NCBI GenBank assembly: GCA_031380225.1
Contig: JANNFX010000149.1
Location: forward strand, 1 to 22,812
Length of the DNA stretch: 22,812 bases
Source of the DNA: JANNFX01 sp031380225
GTDB taxonomy: Bacteria > Pseudomonadota > Alphaproteobacteria > Rhizobiales > Hyphomicrobiaceae
Direction: 5' to 3'
The first letter of the stretch is position 1, and each line of letters begins with the position of its first letter. The position numbers and the translations under genes were made by a program. The notes beneath the pieces are model-generated. The model had not been told where the DNA came from. It was given only the letters and a program-made list of their open reading frames with translations, and searched no databases. Shown one piece after another: positions 1 to 6,171 of this stretch.

Positions 1-10
1 TATCCACACA

Positions 11-637
11 ATGGCCCTGTTTGATCACCTGCGAGTGTCAATGCCAAGCCCAACAATCCGGTCGCTTCTGCAATTGCCGATGGACCCGCCTCCGCTGACC
101 AAATCTACGTTGATTCTTATCGATTGCCAGAACACCTATCGGGAAGGCGTGATGCAACTCGAAGGTGTCGAATCTGCTCTGCGCGAATGCTCCATTCTCC
201 TCGCCCGTGCCCGCTCTGGCGGCACTCCGGTGATCCATATCCGCCACAATGCAGGCGTCGGCTCGCCCTATGACCTGACCGCAACGAACGGCCAGATCGC
301 CGAAATTGTGACGCCACGGAATGGAGAAAAGGTGATCGACAAAGCCTATCCAAGTTCGTTTGAAAAAACGGATCTTGATGCTGAGTTAAAGCGGCTTGGC
401 GCCACTGATCTTGTTATCGCGGGCTTCATGACCCACGTCTGCGTCAACTCGACAACCCGTGCTGCGTTCAACCTTGGCTACCGCTCAACAGTTGTTGCAA
501 ACGCCACTGCAACCCGGTCGTTGCCGAACCCAAATGGCGGCGCTGTTTCGGCAAAGGACATGCATGACAGTGCATTGGCAGCGCTTGCGGATATGTTCGC
601 CATCGTGGTGACCGATGCGAGCAAGGTTCCAGCATGA
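11..637 (+). CDS. Isochorismatase-family cysteine hydrolase
   Basis: Probable cytosolic amidohydrolase of the isochorismatase/nicotinamidase fold. The putative Asp-Lys-Cys triad is visible: D38 in LILIDCQN after the first strand, K111 in VIDKAYPSSF, and C144 in GFMTHVCVNST. GFMTHVCV also carries the residues around the cis-peptide typical of the family. Length (208 aa) is normal for the family. The exact substrate cannot be read: family members hydrolyse isochorismate, nicotinamide, N-carbamoyl compounds or related amides. The start is uncertain: ATG at 11 has no clear ribosome site, and ATGs at 41 and 80 are alternatives, with the conserved domain beginning only near residue 30. Its stop overlaps the next gene by four bases (ATGA), so the two are very likely co-translated. 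Family assignment is confident; the reaction is unassigned. Confidence 0.85.
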   Translation: MALFDHLRVSMPSPTIRSLLQLPMDPPPLTKSTLILIDCQNTYREGVMQLEGVESALRECSILLARARSGGTPVIHIRHNAGVGSPYDLTATNGQIAEIVTPRNGEKVIDKAYPSSFEKTDLDAELKRLGATDLVIAGFMTHVCVNSTTRAAFNLGYRSTVVANATATRSLPNPNGGAVSAKDMHDSALAALADMFAIVVTDASKVPA

Positions 638-1047
638 CTTTGACGACCACCGTTGCACGCGTCAGCGCTACGCCGGCAACGGTTGCGCTGCTGGAAAAAC
701 TTCAAATGCTGCATGGCCGGTTGCTGTTCCATCAATCGGGCGGCTGCTGCGATGGTTCGGCGCCGATGTGCTACCCGCGCAACGAATTCAAGGTCGGCGC
801 GCAGGATGTGTTCATGGGTGAAATTGCTGGCCAGCCGTTTTATATGGGCCGGTCGCAATTCGAATATTGGCAACACACCCATCTCATCATCGACGTTGTG
901 CCCGGCCGCGGCTCGGGCTTTTCCGTTGAGGCGCCTGAAGGCGTGCGATTCTTGACCCGCTCGCGAGTCTTTACCGATACCGAAGTTGACAGCCTTGACG
1001 CCCTCGGGCCACCGCCAACCGGTGTCGAACGGCCTGTAGTGGGTTAG
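634..1047 (+). CDS. DUF779 family protein
   Basis: A 137-residue protein that I recognise as DUF779. The core has the cysteine motif GGCCDGSAPMCYP (C38, C39, C46), followed by GQPFYMGRSQFEYWQHTHLIIDVVPGRGSG-type sequence and EGVRFLTRSR near the C-terminus. The clustered cysteines with nearby histidines suggest metal or redox chemistry, but no function is established that I know of. In other bacteria DUF779 genes commonly lie beside an NAD-dependent aldehyde dehydrogenase; here the upstream partner is instead an isochorismatase-fold hydrolase, joined by the overlapping ATGA stop-start. Length is about that of the family. It ends nine bases before the stop of a gene on the opposite strand, with no obvious terminator between. 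Confidence 0.85.
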   Translation: MTLTTTVARVSATPATVALLEKLQMLHGRLLFHQSGGCCDGSAPMCYPRNEFKVGAQDVFMGEIAGQPFYMGRSQFEYWQHTHLIIDVVPGRGSGFSVEAPEGVRFLTRSRVFTDTEVDSLDALGPPPTGVERPVVG

Positions 1048-1056
1048 GTTGGTCGT

Positions 1057-2019
1057 TCACGGCAGCGCCTCGATAAGTTTTAGCGACGCATTTATGTTTT
1101 TTCGCCAACTTGGCCCGCGGGCTTTTGCGTCCGCAAGGGCCGCCTCGAACGCATCATGATCGCGCGCCCGGAAGACTTCCATCAGGTCCTTAGCCTGCTG
1201 CAAATCCTTGGTTCTCTTCGGCGATTGCGCCTTTCGTTCAGGCGCGATGAGCAGCTTGTGGATGGCGTATCGGATCGGCGGCGGCACGCTAACCAGCACG
1301 CCTGCGCCGTAGAGCGCGACGGCATCAGTGCGTTCATCCGAGAGGTATTCCATAAACCGCAATGCTTCCGCCGCGCATGTCAGGCCATCGATTTGAATTG
1401 GTGATTTTCGACCCCGGCCATATTTGGTCAGCACATCAACCTGGAAGTTATCGGCTGCCTGGAAGACCTTTGGCAATTTGTCGTCGCGGCTCATGTGGGC
1501 TTTGAACGTCGGGTCAGCGCGCTGCAGAATTTTTTCGAGGTCTTGTGGTGCTTTCTTTGCTGCGAAAGTCGAAACCAGAAGGTCAGCGTCATTGGTCATT
1601 AATGCGCCAGATGGAAGATAGGCTCCGACGAGACAGGGATATGTCTGATATGCCGCTGTCCCAACCAGAATTACGCCCTGCTTGAAAAGACCAGCGTTTG
1701 CGATTGCTTCAAGCACTTTGCCAAGTGGCAGCGAGGGCCCGGGGATGTAGGCGCCCTTAAGTGCCGAGACCGTTGTTCGCCGAATCTTTGCGAAGTCAGC
1801 CTCGCGGCGGATGCTGGCCGCTTTTGCCTGCGCCTCTAGATCATTCGCGGGGCCTAGCGAGCGTTGCTTGCGCGTCGCTCCATCCTTGATCGTTGCGTAA
1901 AGATAGTCTTTGCCTTTGATGTTGCGCGTTGAAACCGAGCCATAGTCAGCATCAGTCAACCCAAGACCTTGCAGGAGGTCCGCGTACATGGTTTGAAAGT
2001 TAAGTGGGATGGGGCGCAT
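1057..2019 (-). CDS. GSU2403-type nucleotidyltransferase-fold protein
   Basis: Resembles the NTP_transf_8/GSU2403 nucleotidyltransferase-fold family (distant kin of AbiEii/MenT NTases). Numbered from the ATG at 2019 (320 aa), the NTase signature is present: GT at 120-121 in ILVGTAAYQTYP, the metal-binding pair D144 and D146 in MTNDADLLVS, and a third acidic residue D195 in FQVDVLTK. A downstream IHKLL stretch (K255) and the KD..QQAKDLM segment (about 271-280) resemble the C-terminal motif of AbiEii-like enzymes. The open frame extends to a TTG at 2049, but ATG 2019 begins the typical MRPIPLNFQTMYADLLQ start. There is no adjacent small antitoxin-like gene: the neighbours are the convergent DUF779 gene and a gene-free stretch. 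Transferred nucleotide and target are unknown. It could be a solitary toxin-like enzyme or a housekeeping NTase. Confidence 0.75.
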   Translation of the reverse strand: MRPIPLNFQTMYADLLQGLGLTDADYGSVSTRNIKGKDYLYATIKDGATRKQRSLGPANDLEAQAKAASIRREADFAKIRRTTVSALKGAYIPGPSLPLGKVLEAIANAGLFKQGVILVGTAAYQTYPCLVGAYLPSGALMTNDADLLVSTFAAKKAPQDLEKILQRADPTFKAHMSRDDKLPKVFQAADNFQVDVLTKYGRGRKSPIQIDGLTCAAEALRFMEYLSDERTDAVALYGAGVLVSVPPPIRYAIHKLLIAPERKAQSPKRTKDLQQAKDLMEVFRARDHDAFEAALADAKARGPSWRKNINASLKLIEALP

Positions 2020-2077
2020 GGTTCGCTTGCAGTTATTTGCGGTTTCCAATTTATGCAGTTACCTCAAGATGCCTTAA

Positions 2078-2083
2078 ATTATA
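2078..2083 (-). promoter_or_regulatory. Candidate -10 box for the nucleotidyltransferase gene
   Basis: On the minus strand an exact TATAAT lies about 58 bases upstream of the ATG at 2019, within a distinctly AT-rich patch (about 2040-2110) that contrasts with the GC-rich surroundings. No good TTGACA partner is seen at 16-18 bases, so the promoter call rests on the -10 and composition only. Confidence 0.35.
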
Positions 2084-2504
2084 TACACATCTAATTATTT
2101 GTATCTAACGAAACTGCAAGTGTCCGTCAAGATGTGTCGAACTCGCCGGCGCCGAGGCTGTCGTTGCCAACTATTCTGCAAATTTGTTGGCAATGGTCAG
2201 ACGGGCGCCAAAGTAGCCACCGCTTTTCCCCAGCCAATTTTTCACTAAACTCACGCTTGATTGCGCTATGGCACTGTTGTGGGTCTGGCACCCACCGCGA
2301 CACCCCAAAGCTATCCTTTTGTATTCTCCGGGATAAAACCTAATCACCGCGCTGCCGTCACGACCTGGCCCGTCCCGCACCCTCGCTTATCCTCATCCCC
2401 TAAATTTTGCCCGCGCCAGATGCGGAAAAATATGAGAAGACCTTCACGAAACCGTCCCAGTGTTGGCTAGAAGTGACGGCGGTTACGCCCAACACTTCAT
2501 ACAG

Positions 2505-2518
2505 GCGCCAATTGGCGC
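2505..2518. promoter_or_regulatory. 14-bp perfect palindrome upstream of the secreted-protein gene
   Basis: GCGCCAATTGGCGC is a perfect 14-bp dyad lying 2 bases before the purine-rich ribosome site (GAGGAG, 2521-2526) of the gene starting at 2535. Its position would suit a repressor operator or an mRNA hairpin that occludes ribosome binding. No regulator is encoded next to it, so the role is inference. Confidence 0.35.
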
Positions 2519-2534
2519 GCGAGGAGACTGCCCG

Positions 2535-3176
2535 ATGACTGCAAACTCCATTCTGAAGCAGGTGGTCACTGCCGCCTTGAGTTTTTTTGTGTTGGCTTCG
2601 GTTCCGGCTTCAGCGCAAGAACTCAAGCAGCTGCCGTTGTCCGACCAGCAGATCACCTCATTTGTCACCGCACAGACTGATTTCGCTCCGCTGATCGTCA
2701 AGCTCTCCGAGGCCGGTGATAAGCCCGATGACAGCCTCAAGGGCGACCTTGATACCGTTTCGAAAAAGCATGGCTTTTCCAACTTCGACGAATACATGGA
2801 CGTCAATGACAACATCGCTTTTGTCATGGGCGGCATCAACCGCAACACCATGGAATTCACCGAACCAGTCGAGCGGCTCAAAAAGGACCTCGAAGAAATC
2901 AAGGCCGACAAAGATATCCCTGACGACGAAAAAAAGCTCGCCGTTGAAGACCTCGAACTCGAAATCAAAGCCGCCGAGCCACTCAAGAACCGGGACAACA
3001 TCGAAGTCGTCAAACGGCACTTTGCCGAACTCTTGAAGTTGCTGCCCGATGACGGCGCCGAAGATACCGGCAGCACCGCTCCGGCTGATGCTGGTGCTGC
3101 CCCGCCTGCTGCTCCTGCCCCTGAAGCGCCGGCAGCAGCGCCACCTGCCCCGGCTCCAGAAGCTGCGAAGCCATAA
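2535..3176 (+). CDS. Secreted helical protein of unknown function with Pro/Ala-rich tail
   Basis: A 213-residue exported protein. The ATG at 2535 is preceded by GAGGAG at good spacing and begins a clear signal peptide (KQVV then a hydrophobic stretch to about residue 23), with predicted cleavage after ASA-27 before QE. The open frame runs further upstream but lacks a signal-like start there. The mature part (28-170) is rich in charged, probably helical sequence (for example VERLKKDLEEIKADKDIPDDEKKL), with no cysteines and no recognised catalytic motif. Residues about 177-213 are a low-complexity Pro/Ala tail ending EAAKP, which could be a flexible or wall-spanning linker. It resembles unnamed periplasmic proteins I associate with Bradyrhizobium relatives. 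The stop overlaps the next ATG by one base (TAATG), implying a two-gene operon. Function unknown. Confidence 0.8.
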   Translation: MTANSILKQVVTAALSFFVLASVPASAQELKQLPLSDQQITSFVTAQTDFAPLIVKLSEAGDKPDDSLKGDLDTVSKKHGFSNFDEYMDVNDNIAFVMGGINRNTMEFTEPVERLKKDLEEIKADKDIPDDEKKLAVEDLELEIKAAEPLKNRDNIEVVKRHFAELLKLLPDDGAEDTGSTAPADAGAAPPAAPAPEAPAAAPPAPAPEAAKP

Positions 3177-4009
3177 TGCCGGCCGGGGCTCATCAAACAG
3201 CTCATGGCACGTTCGCGGAGGGTGCTGCCGTACTCACCGCGACGCCGGAACCCGGCATTGCTGTGTTGAACCTGAACCGGCCACGGTCGCGCAATGCGCT
3301 ATCGCGCGAAATGATGGCGGCGTTGCACAGAGCCGTGTCCGCGTGCGGGCATGATAACAGCATTCGTTCTGTCGTGATTGCCGCGGAAGGCCCCGTTTTT
3401 TGCGCTGGTCACGATCTTAAGGAAATGAACGCTCACCGCCAAGACGCTGATCAGGGCCGCAAATTCTTTGAAGACACCATGCGCGCCTGCGCAGATCTGA
3501 TGCAGGCGATTGTGGTGTGCCCAAAACCGGTGATTGCTGCTGTTCACGCGACCGCAACCGCGGCCGGTTGCCAATTGGTTGCGACGTGCGATCTCGCGGT
3601 CGCGGCTGAGAGCGCCGAATTTTGCACGCCGGGCGTTAATATCGGATTGTTCTGTTCGACGCCGATGGTGGCTTTGTCGCGCAATGTGCCACGTAAACGG
3701 GCCATGGAAATGCTGCTGCTCGGCGAAATGCTGTCAGCCCATGATGCGGCAGCATACGGTCTCATCAATCGCGCAGTGCCAGGCGCAAGCGTGATGGACG
3801 AGGCGTTGGCGATGGCCCGGAAAATTGCGACGAAACCAGCCGCTACGGTTGCCATTGGCAAACGCGCGTTTTATGACCAAGTCGAGATGCTGCTTAGCCA
3901 AGCCTACGACCACGCTGTTGGCGTCATGGTGCAAAACATGCTTGCTCCAGACGCCATCGAGGGCATCAACGCCTTTATCGGCAAACGCCCGCCGCTGTGG
4001 ACGACGTGA
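3176..4009 (+). CDS. ECHDC3-like enoyl-CoA hydratase/isomerase-fold protein
   Basis: Crotonase-superfamily protein of 277 aa. The oxyanion-hole region is kept (FCAGHDLKE, 75-83, and AAGCQL, 129-134), as is the CoA-binding fold order. The stretch TPGVNIGLFCSTP (151-163) and the C-terminal INAFIGKRPPLW closely match what I recall of mitochondrial ECHDC3. Aligned to classical enoyl-CoA hydratase, the two catalytic glutamates (E144 and E164 in the rat enzyme, 20 residues apart) are Q133 and G153 here, so ordinary hydration of enoyl-CoA is unlikely. It may bind an acyl-CoA and do another reaction, or act non-enzymatically. It is expected to be cytosolic although its overlapping upstream partner encodes an exported protein. 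Fold assignment is sure; the substrate is not known. Confidence 0.9.
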   Translation: MPAGAHQTAHGTFAEGAAVLTATPEPGIAVLNLNRPRSRNALSREMMAALHRAVSACGHDNSIRSVVIAAEGPVFCAGHDLKEMNAHRQDADQGRKFFEDTMRACADLMQAIVVCPKPVIAAVHATATAAGCQLVATCDLAVAAESAEFCTPGVNIGLFCSTPMVALSRNVPRKRAMEMLLLGEMLSAHDAAAYGLINRAVPGASVMDEALAMARKIATKPAATVAIGKRAFYDQVEMLLSQAYDHAVGVMVQNMLAPDAIEGINAFIGKRPPLWTT

Positions 4010-4197
4010 CGCCGTAGCCGGGGCCGGAGTGAGCGCCTTCGCGAAGTCCGACATCTAATACCGGCGTGCCAAAGTATTGACCCTTCCATTTCTGCGCGGC
4101 GCCGGTATCGTCCTTCGCTTTGCGCGCGGCGACACGCGTTCCGCGAGCCGGCCGCCGCGCGCTCCCAGCCTCGAGGCGCGTTAAAACTTTTGACCGC

Positions 4198-4206
4198 TGG
4201 TATAAC
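4198..4206 (+). promoter_or_regulatory. Candidate extended -10 promoter for the CoA ester lyase gene
   Basis: TGGTATAAC fits the extended -10 form TGnTATAAT with one mismatch. It would give a leader of roughly 170 bases containing the hairpin at 4321-4345. An alternative promoter uses TTGACA at 4312-4317, whose -10 would then overlap the hairpin sequence, but that -10 is poor. Confidence 0.3.
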
Positions 4207-4320
4207 GGTGCCGCGAAATGCCAGACTTCTCCAGTTGGCTCACTCCGGCCTATGGGTCCTTGCACCGCCCTACAGGTCCGACCTGAAATTGCAGCCGCGA
4301 CGGTCAGGCCGTTGACAGGG

Positions 4321-4345
4321 GGGGCTGCACCTCTAAGGTGCCCCC
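4321..4345 (+). promoter_or_regulatory. Strong inverted repeat in the leader of the CoA ester lyase gene
   Basis: GCACCT (4327-4332) and AGGTGC (4336-4341) form a perfect 6-bp stem with a CTA loop, extended by GGGG/CCCC across a 2-base CT bulge. It sits 41 bases before the ATG and lacks a following T-run, so it is not a simple terminator. It could be an operator overlapping a weak promoter or a translational or stability hairpin in the mRNA. Confidence 0.45.
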
Positions 4346-4386
4346 AACTCAACCACATTCGTCGTCTTTCAAGGACATCGCCGCCG

Positions 4387-5442
4387 ATGAGCGCCATCCG
4401 CACGCCCGCAAAACACTTCGCGCCGCTCGCCATTGGCGCGCCTGAGCCGTTCCGCCAGCTGCCGGTCAAGCTGGAGCGCATGATCCACTTCGTGCCGCCG
4501 CACAACGATAAGATTCGCGCCAAAATCAAAGACCTAGCGTCGCAAGTCGATGTGGTGCTCGGAAACTTGGAAGATGCGGTCCCGCTCGACCAGAAGGAAA
4601 ACGCCCGCAAGGGCTTTATCGCCATGGCCCGCGATACCGATTTTGGCCAAACTGGCCTTTGGACGCGGATCAATTGCTTGAATAGCCCGTGGATGCTCGA
4701 TGACGTCACCGAGATCGTGGCGCAAGCCGGCAACAAGCTCGATGTCATCATGCTGCCGAAGGTCGAAGGCCCGTGGGACGTGCATTACCTCGACCAGCTA
4801 CTGGCGCAACTTGAAGCCAAACACGATGTTAAAAAACCGATCCTCATTCACGCCATTCTTGAGACCGCGGAAGGCGTCAAGAATGTCGAGGCGATTGCCG
4901 CCTCGTCGCCACGCATGCACGGCATGAGCCTTGGCCCGGCCGATCTCGCCGCGTCACGCGGTATGAAAACGACGCGCGTCGGTGGTGGCCATCCGGACTA
5001 TGGCGTGCTGGCTGATGCCGGCACCGATACGGCCGCGCCGCGCGCATTTTATCAGCAGGATCTGTGGCACTATACCGTCGGCAAAATGGTCGATGCTTGC
5101 CTCGCTTACGGACTAAAGCCGTTTTACGGCCCGTTTGGTGACTTCTCGGATGTTGCCGCGTGCGAAGCTCAGTTCCGTAACGCGTTCCTGCAGGGCTGTC
5201 TCGGCGCCTGGTCGCTACACCCCTCGCAGATCGAAATCGCTAAACGCGTGTTCTCCCCCGATCCGAAGGAAGTTCTGTTCGCCAAGCGCATTTTGGAGGC
5301 GATGCCGGACGGCTCCGGTGCGGTGATGCTCGACGGTAAAATGCAAGATGACGCGACCTGGAAACAGGCCAAAGTCATCGTTGACTTGGCAAAGCTTGTT
5401 ACCACCAAAGATCCGGCGTTAGCGTCGGCCTACCAGTTCTAA
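4387..5442 (+). CDS. HpcH/HpaI-family CoA ester lyase (malyl-CoA lyase type)
   Basis: A 351-residue member of the citrate-lyase-beta/HpcH-HpaI TIM-barrel family, which cleaves or forms C-C bonds of CoA thioesters such as malyl-CoA or beta-methylmalyl-CoA with Mg2+. Visible features are GNLEDAVPLDQKENARKG (59-76), the substrate Arg in WTRIN (R94), and metal ligands E159 in AILETAEG and D186 in LGPADLA; their 27-residue spacing equals that of E141/D168 in known malyl-CoA lyases. A C-terminal lid with SLHPSQIEIAKRVFSP follows. The start at 4387 is preceded by AAGGAC and gives the family N-terminus. Glyoxylate assimilation or propionyl-CoA-linked C4/C5 metabolism is plausible, but no other pathway gene is adjacent; the immediate upstream gene is the ECHDC3-like protein. 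Family certain, exact substrate not. Confidence 0.88.
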   Translation: MSAIRTPAKHFAPLAIGAPEPFRQLPVKLERMIHFVPPHNDKIRAKIKDLASQVDVVLGNLEDAVPLDQKENARKGFIAMARDTDFGQTGLWTRINCLNSPWMLDDVTEIVAQAGNKLDVIMLPKVEGPWDVHYLDQLLAQLEAKHDVKKPILIHAILETAEGVKNVEAIAASSPRMHGMSLGPADLAASRGMKTTRVGGGHPDYGVLADAGTDTAAPRAFYQQDLWHYTVGKMVDACLAYGLKPFYGPFGDFSDVAACEAQFRNAFLQGCLGAWSLHPSQIEIAKRVFSPDPKEVLFAKRILEAMPDGSGAVMLDGKMQDDATWKQAKVIVDLAKLVTTKDPALASAYQF

Positions 5443-5532
5443 TTTAAGGGCGTATGGCCGCCGTTATTCTGTGCTTCATCGTGATTGATGTTCCAGATTG
5501 ACAACGGAGCGCCACTGCCGCGAAGTGAGATA

Positions 5533-6153
5533 ATGGCCAAAAATATTCGAGGTCCGAAAAAGCCTGCAGCCCGCCGTTCAGTGGCAGCAAAACCTGTGGC
5601 AAAGCCAGTTCCCGCCAAGCTGGTCAAAGCAAAACGAGCTTTGTTGGCAAAGGCTGTGCCGCCGCCAAAGCGCAACAAAGCGGCGGCGACAAAGCCGGCG
5701 ACGGGCGGCGCAGCAGCGAAAGTGAAGCCGGCGGCCGTCGCCAAGATTGCTGTACCGGTTAAGGCCTCGGTCAGATCCGGCACGACCGGCGAGCGTCCGC
5801 GCAAGGTCCAAAAGTCCGCTGGCCGGCAAATGCGCAATGCAAAGTTCGCGGTCGGCCAAATCGTGCGCCACCGCATCTATCCATTCCGCGGCGTGGTGTT
5901 CGATATCGATCCGATATTTGCCAACACAGAGGAGTGGTGGCAGGCCATTCCCGCAGATGTGCGCCCGCGTAAGGACCAGCCGTTCTACCACCTATTGGCC
6001 GAAAACGCCGATACGGAATACATCGCCTATGTCTCGGAGCAGAACTTGCTACCCGACGACAGCGGTGTGCCGCTGCGCCATCCGGGCATTTCTGACTACT
6101 TCGTTGAAAACGACGATGGAACGCTGCGCTCGGTGCATTTTCAGGCGCATTAA
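5533..6153 (+). CDS. hspQ: Heat shock protein HspQ with long Lys/Ala/Pro N-terminal tail
   Basis: The C-terminal 104 residues (about 103-206) are a complete HspQ domain: KFAVGQIVRHRIYPFRGVVFDIDP, then FYHLLAENADTEYIAYVSEQNLL, matching the small E. coli protein (about 105 aa). HspQ (YccV) was first described as binding hemimethylated DNA and later as a heat-shock factor and Lon-protease specificity enhancer. Here the domain is preceded by about 100 residues almost entirely of Lys, Ala, Pro, Arg and Val (for example PVAKPVPAKLVKAKRALLAK), resembling bacterial histone-H1-like tails. Start chosen at ATG 5533 with a purine-rich GAAGTGAG upstream; ATG 5485 would add 16 residues and is possible. The gene is monocistronic in appearance and convergent with the EAL-domain gene. 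The tail may bind nucleic acid; that is inference. Confidence 0.88.
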   Translation: MAKNIRGPKKPAARRSVAAKPVAKPVPAKLVKAKRALLAKAVPPPKRNKAAATKPATGGAAAKVKPAAVAKIAVPVKASVRSGTTGERPRKVQKSAGRQMRNAKFAVGQIVRHRIYPFRGVVFDIDPIFANTEEWWQAIPADVRPRKDQPFYHLLAENADTEYIAYVSEQNLLPDDSGVPLRHPGISDYFVENDDGTLRSVHFQAH

Positions 6154-6171
6154 CCCGGGGTCGGTTTGCGA

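Larger units (their letters stand above)
2020..2534. other. Gene-free interval with two palindromes
   Basis: About 500 bases with no convincing coding region; the short open frames here show no recognisable domain or good start. It holds the AT-rich minus-strand promoter area near 2040-2110, a perfect 6-bp stem hairpin GTGGGT/ACCCAC at 2279-2295 with a 5-base loop and no T-tract, and the leader of the secreted protein gene at 2535 including a 14-bp perfect palindrome. No tRNA or conserved RNA is recognised. Confidence 0.6.
4010..4386. other. Gene-free leader region before the CoA ester lyase gene
   Basis: About 375 bases between the crotonase-like gene and the CoA lyase. The lyase frame stays open to 4120, but that upstream translation (Arg/Pro-rich, no domain) does not look like protein. 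Visible structure: a 9-bp inverted repeat ATACCGGCG/CGCCGGTAT (4058-4066 and 4100-4108), an extended -10-like box near 4198-4206, a TTGACA at 4312-4317, and a strong hairpin at 4321-4345. No RNA family is recognised. Confidence 0.55.

Noticed and set aside
2279..2295. Hairpin GTGGGT/ACCCAC considered as a terminator or tRNA arm
   Set aside because: There is no T-run, no gene ends just before it on either strand, and no cloverleaf can be drawn around it.
2483..3205. A 240-codon minus-strand frame antisense to the secreted-protein gene
   Set aside because: It is Ser/Gly/Ala low complexity with no start signal; the plus strand has a ribosome site and a textbook signal peptide.
4120..4386. N-terminal extension of the CoA ester lyase to an ATG at 4120
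   Set aside because: The added 89 residues are Arg/Pro-rich without family similarity, cross the promoter-like box and hairpin, and the ATG at 4387 has a ribosome site and the family N-terminus.
3975..4751. A 258-codon open frame on the minus strand across the leader and the start of the CoA lyase gene
   Set aside because: It overlaps a certain gene for nearly half its length, has no recognisable domain, and its translation is Arg/Ser/Gly-rich as expected for an antisense shadow in GC-rich DNA.
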